A stretch of DNA of 64,000 nt from an uncultured Ruminococcus sp. (GTDB taxonomy: Bacteria; Bacillota; Clostridia; Oscillospirales; Ruminococcaceae): contig CAJTWQ010000002.1 of the NCBI GenBank assembly GCA_910579835.1, forward strand, positions 1 through 64,000. Direction: 5' to 3'. The notes below the pieces were generated by a model. That model was not told where the DNA came from. It did no database searches and was given only the letters and a program-made list of their open reading frames with translations. How positions within the stretch are numbered: the first letter of the stretch is position 1; each line of letters starts with the position of its first letter. Shown here piece after piece: positions 1 to 5,855 of the stretch. The translations under genes and the position numbers were made by a program.

Positions 1-11
1 TCCGGCTCCAT
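1..11 (-). CDS. Start of an unidentified gene running off the left edge
   Basis: An ATG at 11-9 on the minus strand opens a reading frame that leaves the window after three full codons (Met-Glu-Pro). It is supported by an AAAGGAG ribosome binding site (20-26) eight bases upstream and a promoter behind that. Nothing can be said about its product. Confidence 0.5.
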
Positions 12-56
12 TTATACAGCTCCTTTCATCATGTTACAAACCGGTTACAATGTAAT

Positions 57-84
57 ATTATAGCAATTTTTCCTTAAAATACAA
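57..84 (-). promoter_or_regulatory. Sigma-A promoter with operator-like repeats
   Basis: On the minus strand TTGTAT (84-79) and TATAAT (62-57) are separated by 16 bases and point to the gene at the left edge. Just past the -10 box lie two direct copies of GTTACAA (33-39 and 44-50 on the plus strand) with an 11-base period, about one helical turn. That places them at the expected transcription start, as a repressor operator would be. Confidence 0.55.
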
Positions 85-151
85 CGAAAATAAGAGATTT
101 TTTTCTATATTATAAAAAATTCGTATAAATCAACAAATATTAAGTCTGCAA

Positions 152-628
152 TCAGTGATGATTTGTAAAATGCCACGAATAATCAAGCATCTCAGGAGTG
201 TAGTTTTTTAATTTTTCCAGCAACGGAAGAACGTCTTTCTTTGCAGAATCAAGATCATGTTCAAGATAGTTTCCGCATTCAACCGCAGTACAGCCGGGAA
301 TTTCACCGGCGTAGTCTGCAATAAACCGGAATGCGTCCTTAACCAGAGAAAGGGCGTTTTCATGCGGTATTCCTCTTGTAAGCAGATAGAAACCGGTGCG
401 GCATCCCATAGGACCGACATATACAACATGTTCTCCGAAAGCGGAATTTCTTGCGTATGTGGCGAAAAGATGCTCTATGGTGTGGAGAGACGGATTTGAT
501 ATATATACGCCGCCGTTGGGCCTTACCATACGGATATCATAGGTAATTATATCCTCGTCAATGCGGGATATGTACATTCCTATTCCAAATTTTGTGTGAT
601 CCACCTGAAAGCTTGCTATTTTTTCCAT
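152..628 (-). other. luxS: LuxS segment with its own internal start site
   Basis: This marks the LuxS part of the fused frame. The internal ATG (628-626) begins exactly where free-standing LuxS proteins begin, with a typical MEKIASF opening, and is preceded by AGGAG at suitable spacing. A separate 158-residue LuxS could be translated from the same mRNA. Whether the fused form, the short form or both are made cannot be decided from sequence. Confidence 0.6.
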
Positions 629-1483
629 TATTTTATACTCCTGAAATAATTTATTTATATCCTCCGGAATAGGCAAACTTACGGTCATTTGTTTCCTGGA
701 GAGAGGATCGGTAAATGTTATTTTGCCGCAGTGAAGGGCCTGACGGTTTATATCATTCCTCGAACCGCTGTAAAGCTCGTCCCCGGCAAGAGGATGACCG
801 ATATGAGAAAAGTGTACCCGTATCTGGTGAGTTCTGCCCGTTTCAAGGGTGATTTCTGCAAGTGAATATTTTTTGCCGGATAATATCCGCCGGTAATGAG
901 TGACGGCTCTCTGTCCGTCCTCACGGACGCACCGCAGAATTATAGATTCATGCTGACGTGCTATAGGTGCATCAATAGTCCCCTCAGAGCCGATCTGCCC
1001 TTCAGCAGCGGCGTAATATGTCTTTTCACAGTTGTTTTGCAGTATATATGCGGAATATGCGTCTTTAGCGATTATGCACAGACCGGAGGTATCCTTGTCC
1101 AAGCGGTTTACCGGCCGGAATGTCAGTTCTGGGTAAAGAGCGGCAAAGCAGTTGCCGAGGGTATCGCCTTGATGCCTTATTGACGGATGAACCGGCATTC
1201 CGCCCGGTTTATTGAAAATTACCACGGCGTCGTTTTCAAAGGCTATAGGAACGCTGAGATCGTAGTTTGCTTCCAGGGGAATGCCGTTATCCGGACGCAG
1301 GATTATTATGTCGCCGTTTTCAACAATATCAATACTGCGGATAGTTTTGCCGTTCCGGGTAATACCGCCGTCCAGCCGTTTCAGCTTTGTAAGAAGCCGT
1401 CTTGATACGCCTTGTTTTTCCAGCAGGAATTTTTGCAGCGTCAGAGGCTTGTCGCAGCTGACTGTCAATTTTATTTCCTTCAT
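152..1483 (-). CDS. RluA-family pseudouridine synthase fused to LuxS (S-ribosylhomocysteine lyase)
   Basis: One open frame of 443 residues carries two enzymes. Residues 1 to about 280 are an S4-like N-terminus and an RluA-type pseudouridine synthase, with catalytic Asp129 in NRLDKDTSG and the RTHQIRVH motif. From Met286 a complete 158-residue LuxS follows; in its own numbering it has the zinc ligands His49, His53 (HTIEH) and Cys118, plus Glu52 and Cys76 for catalysis. LuxS cleaves S-ribosylhomocysteine to homocysteine and the AI-2 precursor. The start at 1483 is chosen because AAAGAGG (1496-1490) sits six bases upstream; the ATG at 1489 touches that site. There is no stop between the domains, yet an AGGAG lies nine bases before the internal ATG at 628, so LuxS may also be made alone. 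The frame overlaps the upstream gene by 155 bases. Confidence 0.88.
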   Translation of the reverse strand: MKEIKLTVSCDKPLTLQKFLLEKQGVSRRLLTKLKRLDGGITRNGKTIRSIDIVENGDIIILRPDNGIPLEANYDLSVPIAFENDAVVIFNKPGGMPVHPSIRHQGDTLGNCFAALYPELTFRPVNRLDKDTSGLCIIAKDAYSAYILQNNCEKTYYAAAEGQIGSEGTIDAPIARQHESIILRCVREDGQRAVTHYRRILSGKKYSLAEITLETGRTHQIRVHFSHIGHPLAGDELYSGSRNDINRQALHCGKITFTDPLSRKQMTVSLPIPEDINKLFQEYKIMEKIASFQVDHTKFGIGMYISRIDEDIITYDIRMVRPNGGVYISNPSLHTIEHLFATYARNSAFGEHVVYVGPMGCRTGFYLLTRGIPHENALSLVKDAFRFIADYAGEIPGCTAVECGNYLEHDLDSAKKDVLPLLEKLKNYTPEMLDYSWHFTNHH

Positions 1484-2240
1484 ATTCATCCTCTTTGATA
1501 TAGATAGAGATGCACAGTGCGGTTGCTGTCATAAGACTTGTAAGTGCAATCGGCAGACCTATTATTGTTATCATCGGAAGAAAATACACTGCCGCGAGTC
1601 CGGCAAAGGCCGATCTTCTTCCTCTAGTGAACTTTATGGAAAGCAAAATAATCCGTAAAGGGCTGTATTTCGGAAAGTGAGCCATAAGAAACGGAGCGGC
1701 GGCAAGGCTGATTTTTAGAGAGATCCACATAAGGACGGAAACTGCCGTTAGCATGAAAGCATGACAGGTAAGAAACAGTTCTCTTGTATTTCTTGCAGTG
1801 GAAAACAGAGAGCAGGCCGTTATTCCGAAGAAAACTGCCGGCGCCAGCGCAATCATCGAAGCAGCCTTTGACAGAATAGAAATTCCCAGGCTTTTGCGAA
1901 AACATTTCCGGCTCATAAGGATTCTGGAAAGCGGAGTTACGGACCGGCTGCCGCCGCAGAGTTCCATAAGCCGGACTGCTGCAGCAAAGGTCAGGGGAGC
2001 GGTGACTGTAATTCTGAGAATAGTTATAAACAGTGTGACTGCCAGTTGAATTCTGCTCTCGCCGCTGAACAAAGCTACCGGCTGCATCTGTCCGAAATAA
2101 AGAAGCAGACTGTATATCGCTGCTTCTGCAAAGCGGAAAAACAGTTCCGCCGCTAACGGCAGCAGACAGACAGTCATAGTAACAGCCCGCCGGCCTTTTA
2201 GAAGCTTTCTGGAAAATGAAATAAGCTCTTGGATTCTCAT
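1329..2240 (-). CDS. Polytopic membrane protein, unknown function
   Basis: A 303-residue frame with a clear GGAGG site ten bases before its ATG. The first 240 residues contain about five or six hydrophobic segments in a basic, Ser/Arg-rich protein; I do not recognise the family. The last 50 or so residues, after a hydrophobic IYIKEDEYEG stretch, are polar and lie entirely in the overlap with the downstream RluA-LuxS gene. The conserved part probably ends near the overlap and the tail may be a recent extension caused by loss of a stop codon. The two genes are likely cotranscribed. Confidence 0.65.
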   Translation of the reverse strand: MRIQELISFSRKLLKGRRAVTMTVCLLPLAAELFFRFAEAAIYSLLLYFGQMQPVALFSGESRIQLAVTLFITILRITVTAPLTFAAAVRLMELCGGSRSVTPLSRILMSRKCFRKSLGISILSKAASMIALAPAVFFGITACSLFSTARNTRELFLTCHAFMLTAVSVLMWISLKISLAAAPFLMAHFPKYSPLRIILLSIKFTRGRRSAFAGLAAVYFLPMITIIGLPIALTSLMTATALCISIYIKEDEYEGNKIDSQLRQASDAAKIPAGKTRRIKTASYKAETAGRRYYPERQNYPQY

Positions 2241-2339
2241 ACTTGCAATACCTCCATGCCCGAAAGGGCTTTTTGGTATTTTGTGCTATTTTTTTAATTT
2301 TATGCTATAGTAAACCCTAATAATTTTGAGCGCTTATTA

Positions 2340-2380
2340 TTTGACATCTTTTGCGGCAGCCGATTTATCGGCGGGCAAAA
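2340..2380 (+). repeat. Dispersed palindromic repeat, copy 1
   Basis: A 41-base segment centred on the perfect palindrome GCCGATTTATCGGC (2359-2372), flanked by TTTTGC and GCAAAA arms. An inverted second copy lies at 52295-52335. Over the core most positions agree, and weaker similarity continues to the left. It is intergenic in both places, as expected of a MITE or REP-like element. Confidence 0.6.
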
Positions 2381-2434
2381 AGACGCTCATAGTAAGTGGA
2401 TTTATTTCTATTACTATAATCCTCTGCTCTGATT

Positions 2435-3082
2435 TTAGAAGAAATCTTCGTCAATCGGATCGGGAATTTTTTCATAGGGACAGTATCCCAGAATTTCGAA
2501 CGCCTGTGAATTAAGCCACATCTGAGCGGTTACGATAATGTCGAATCCTTCGCCAAAATCGGCGTTAAGCGTTTTAGGATCGTATTTCGGAAGTCCGAAG
2601 CAGCTTAGCATATTGGAAATAACGCCTCCGTGTGTTATCATGGCGCAGTGCGTGAGACCATCGTTCATCATGTCCATGATTATTTCGTGAAGAGCCTTGA
2701 AAGTACGCGCTGTCATTTCTTCCAGACTCTCGCCTCCGACCGGACGCGCGTCCATGCCTCCGCGGAGCCATTTTTTATAGTCGTCACGCTCCAAAAGCTC
2801 GTCAACGCTTTTATTCTCAAAATCCCCCAGATCAAGCTCCCGGAGATCGTCAACCGTACACATTTCCGTGCAGGGAAAAAGAATTTCCGCTGTTTCGGTG
2901 CACCGTTTGAGCGGTGAAGAATATACTCTGTGGACAGAGGGATAGTCGAATCCATCCATTTTTGAGACAAGTTCGCCGGCGCCCTTTCTGGATAGAGAGA
3001 GATCGGTGGTTCCTATGTATATGCCTTTTTCATTAGCCTCTGTCAGTCCGTGGCGGAGTACGCTGATACGATAGCCTTTCAT
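2435..3082 (-). CDS. Histidine phosphatase family protein (phosphoglycerate mutase-like)
   Basis: A 215-residue protein with the family signature RHG near the N-terminus (LRHGLTEAN), the arginine of SSPLKRC, and the C-terminal catalytic ITHGG. These residues form the phospho-histidine pocket. The substrate is not clear; relatives include alpha-ribazole phosphatase and broad sugar-phosphate phosphatases. The start at 3082 is taken because AAGGA (3095-3091) lies eight bases upstream; upstream in-frame ATGs have no good site. It is expressed from a perfect promoter about 150 bases upstream, with a hairpin leader between. Confidence 0.85.
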   Translation of the reverse strand: MKGYRISVLRHGLTEANEKGIYIGTTDLSLSRKGAGELVSKMDGFDYPSVHRVYSSPLKRCTETAEILFPCTEMCTVDDLRELDLGDFENKSVDELLERDDYKKWLRGGMDARPVGGESLEEMTARTFKALHEIIMDMMNDGLTHCAMITHGGVISNMLSCFGLPKYDPKTLNADFGEGFDIIVTAQMWLNSQAFEILGYCPYEKIPDPIDEDFF

Positions 3083-3168
3083 TTCATCAGTCCTTACTAA
3101 TACCGGTTCCATTTTAAATTTTTTAATCGGTTTTTGTGTTTTTACCGGAAACATTATAAAAATAAATA

Positions 3169-3202
3169 ACCGCCCTCAAATCCCGGTTGCGGCGGTCATC
3201 AT
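3169..3202 (-). promoter_or_regulatory. Leader ORF and hairpin upstream of the histidine phosphatase gene
   Basis: Within the expected transcript leader an eight-codon ORF runs from ATG at 3202 to TGA at 3176 (peptide MMTAATGI). Its ACCGCC (3196-3191) can pair with GGCGGT (3174-3169), and the hairpin is followed by a T-rich stretch. This resembles a translation-coupled attenuator or weak terminator. The leader ORF has no clear ribosome binding site. Confidence 0.4.
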
Positions 3203-3212
3203 ATCCTTATAC

Positions 3213-3241
3213 ATTATAACAAAATACTGCGGAAATGTCAA
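3213..3241 (-). promoter_or_regulatory. Consensus sigma-A promoter
   Basis: On the minus strand TTGACA (3241-3236) and TATAAT (3218-3213) are exactly 17 bases apart, a perfect housekeeping promoter driving the histidine phosphatase gene. Confidence 0.85.
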
Positions 3242-3427
3242 TAGCGGGTGAAAATAAATTAGGAACAAGTGGCATTTTGTAAATACATACGTCCTTAAAA
3301 TAAATTGCTGCCTGCTTGTTGAAATGCTTTTGATGAATTGCACAAAAAAAACTAATAAAATTTTATATCTTAGAAAATCCTACAAAAAACAGCGAAAAAA
3401 TTTACAATTCTTCAATAAATCAGCGTA

Positions 3428-3456
3428 TTTACATATTATACATTTTGTATTATAAT
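3428..3456 (+). promoter_or_regulatory. Sigma-A promoter of the XRE gene
   Basis: TTTACA (3428-3433), 17 bases, TATAAT (3451-3456). The start of transcription would fall about 35 bases before the XRE start codon. The preceding 180 bases (3242-3427) are A/T-rich and I see nothing else in them. Confidence 0.75.
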
Positions 3457-3500
3457 AATATTGTTGTTTAGGATGCTAAAAAATTTTCAGGAGGATCATT

Positions 3501-4217
3501 ATGAATTCCGATTTTGCAAGAATTATAACATTACAGAGAAAAGAACGTCACATCAGTCAAAAGAAAGCGGCAACGGATCTTGGGATTTCTCAGGCGCTCC
3601 TTTCGCACTACGAAAAGGGGATCCGTGAATGCGGTCTTAATTTCCTTGTAAAAATTGCAGATTACTATAACGTTTCCTGCGACTATCTCCTTGGAAGAAC
3701 TCCTGACCCTGAGGGAAAAACCATTACTGTCGAGGATATTCCCGATGACGACGGAAACAACAATCTTGAAATGCCTTCTCCCGAAATTATCAATTTCAAC
3801 AGAAGGATCATTAATAATTCAATCAGTCTTCTTTTCAGCCTTGCACAGAAAGCCAACAGTATTACTCTTATAAAAGAAGTTTCTTCTTATCTCATGCTTT
3901 CTGTATATAAGCTGTTCAGGATAATCTATAATGCTAATCCGCACAATGACCAGAAGCTTTTCCGGATTCCGAAAGTTATTGCCAATGACAGCGCCAACGC
4001 TATCGTATCCATGAGCGAGGCAAATATCAAGGCGTCGTCATGCGGTATTCCTCTGGACGGAAACGACTGTATTGACAATTTTGACACGCTGTATGTTACT
4101 ACTGCAACGCTTCAGAAAGATTATGCGCCGTATTCATCGTCGCTGCTGAATCTTATTAAGCGGAGCGAGGACAGTATTGACCGTACCCGTGCAAAATATC
4201 GTCCGGATGGAAAATAA
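3501..4217 (+). CDS. XRE-family transcriptional regulator
   Basis: A 238-residue protein with an N-terminal Cro/C1-type helix-turn-helix (about residues 7-60; SQKKAATDLGISQALLSHYEKG is the DNA-reading part, followed by the common DYLLGRT end). The remaining 170 residues are a mostly helical region I do not recognise; it could bind a ligand or mediate dimerisation. AGGAGG lies six bases before the ATG. The TrpB2 gene follows 43 bases later, so the two may share a transcript and the regulator may control it. Confidence 0.85.
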   Translation: MNSDFARIITLQRKERHISQKKAATDLGISQALLSHYEKGIRECGLNFLVKIADYYNVSCDYLLGRTPDPEGKTITVEDIPDDDGNNNLEMPSPEIINFNRRIINNSISLLFSLAQKANSITLIKEVSSYLMLSVYKLFRIIYNANPHNDQKLFRIPKVIANDSANAIVSMSEANIKASSCGIPLDGNDCIDNFDTLYVTTATLQKDYAPYSSSLLNLIKRSEDSIDRTRAKYRPDGK

Positions 4218-4260
4218 TCTTTTCCCAGCGTAAAGTAAATATATAAAAGGAGTATTGTTT

Positions 4261-5649
4261 ATGTCAAATACTAATATCCCATACAAAATTTATCTTGAAG
4301 AAAACGAAATGCCAAAGGAGTGGTACAATGTCCGTGCGGATATGAAGAAAAAGCCGGCGCCACTGCTTAATCCTGCTACGCTCAAGCCTGTTACGGCGGA
4401 GGAACTCGGTCATGTTTTCTGCGACGAGCTTGTTGCTCAGGAGCTTAATGAGACAGACCGCTTTATTGTAATTCCGCAGGAAATTCAGGACTTCTACAGA
4501 ATGTACCGTCCTTCTCCTCTTGTAAGAGCCTATTGTCTTGAAAAAAAGCTGGGAACTCCGGCTAAGATCTACTATAAGTTCGAGGGCAACAATACCAGCG
4601 GAAGCCATAAGCTGAATTCCGCCATAGCTCAGGCATATTATGCCAAGAAGCAGGGACTTAAAGGCGTTACCACAGAAACCGGTGCAGGTCAGTGGGGAAC
4701 GGCTCTTTCAATGGCGTGCTCCTACTTTGATCTTGACTGTCAGGTTTACATGGTAAAGGTTTCATATGAGCAGAAGCCTTTCCGCCGTGAGGTAATGAGA
4801 ACCTACGGTGCCGCTGTTACTCCCTCTCCCTCTGAGACCACGGAAGTGGGCAGAAAGATCCTTGCCGAATTCCCCGGAACGGGCGGAAGTCTCGGATGCG
4901 CTATCTCTGAGGCTGTTGAAGCTGCAACTACTCAGGAGGGCTATAGATATGTTCTCGGAAGCGTTTTGTCGCAGGTACTCCTTCATCAGTCTGTAATTGG
5001 TATGGAGACGAAAATTGCGATGGATAAGTATGGCATTAAGCCTGATATTATTATCGGATGCGCTGGAGGCGGCTCGAATCTGGGTGGACTTATTTCTCCA
5101 TTTATGGGTGAAAAGCTCAGAGGAGAGGCGGATTATCGCTTTATAGCTGTTGAGCCTGCTTCATGTCCCAGCCTTACAAGAGGCGTTTATGCGTATGATT
5201 TCTGCGATACAGGAAAGGTTTGTCCTCTCCAGAAGATGTACACTCTCGGCAGCGGCTTCATGCCCTCGCCTAACCACGCCGGAGGTTTAAGGTACCACGG
5301 TATGAGTGCAATTCTCTCGGAACTTTATGATCAGGGACTTATGGAAGCAATTTCTGTTGAACAGACTTCTGTTTTTGAAGCTGCGCAGATGTTTGCAAGA
5401 GTCGAGGGAATTCTTCCGGCTCCGGAAAGCAGCCATGCTATCAGAGCTGCTGTTGACGAAGCGGTAAGGTGCAGGGAAACAGGAGAAGAAAAGACCATTC
5501 TCTTCGGTCTGACCGGTACGGGCTATTTTGATATGTATGCATACGGCGCATACAACGACGGAAAGATGAGCGATTATATTCCTACTGACGAGGAGATAAA
5601 AAAATCGACGGATATGCTGCCTGATATTGATTCAATATCAAGCAACTGA
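4261..5649 (+). CDS. trpB: TrpB2-type tryptophan synthase beta chain (PLP-dependent)
   Basis: A 462-residue protein of the longer TrpB2 subfamily, which joins indole and serine to give tryptophan. Lys117 in GSHKLNS is the expected PLP Schiff-base lysine, ETGAGQWG (from Glu139) holds the catalytic glutamate, and CAGGGSN is the phosphate-binding loop. TrpB2 proteins usually act without the TrpA subunit and are thought to salvage free indole. No trpA or other trp gene is nearby, which fits. ATG 4261 is used because AAAGGAG lies eight bases upstream; an in-frame TTG at 4255 is less likely. Confidence 0.9.
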   Translation: MSNTNIPYKIYLEENEMPKEWYNVRADMKKKPAPLLNPATLKPVTAEELGHVFCDELVAQELNETDRFIVIPQEIQDFYRMYRPSPLVRAYCLEKKLGTPAKIYYKFEGNNTSGSHKLNSAIAQAYYAKKQGLKGVTTETGAGQWGTALSMACSYFDLDCQVYMVKVSYEQKPFRREVMRTYGAAVTPSPSETTEVGRKILAEFPGTGGSLGCAISEAVEAATTQEGYRYVLGSVLSQVLLHQSVIGMETKIAMDKYGIKPDIIIGCAGGGSNLGGLISPFMGEKLRGEADYRFIAVEPASCPSLTRGVYAYDFCDTGKVCPLQKMYTLGSGFMPSPNHAGGLRYHGMSAILSELYDQGLMEAISVEQTSVFEAAQMFARVEGILPAPESSHAIRAAVDEAVRCRETGEEKTILFGLTGTGYFDMYAYGAYNDGKMSDYIPTDEEIKKSTDMLPDIDSISSN

Positions 5650-5668
5650 AATAACTTAATATTGGGGG

Positions 5669-5712
5669 CAGACGCATAGCGTCTGACGCTTTATACCGTA
5701 TATTGGTATAAA
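5669..5712 (+). terminator. Two adjacent hairpins after trpB2, possible terminator
   Basis: CAGACGC/GCGTCTG (5669-5675 and 5679-5685) form a perfect seven-base stem with a three-base loop. TTTATACC/GGTATAAA (5690-5697 and 5705-5712) form a second stem. No clean T run follows, so termination is a guess. The rest of the 5650-5855 gap shows no convincing promoter for the next gene. Confidence 0.35.
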
Positions 5713-5855
5713 ATCTTTCTTATACAATTCTCTGCGTCGTCTGCGGCAGATAAATTCATTATATTAATAGAGAATTTGTAAATGGTATGATTGCAGCAAC
5801 AATCGGCAGGCGTTTCTGTCATTGATTTGTTATAGGTTACGGCGGAGGTGCTTTA

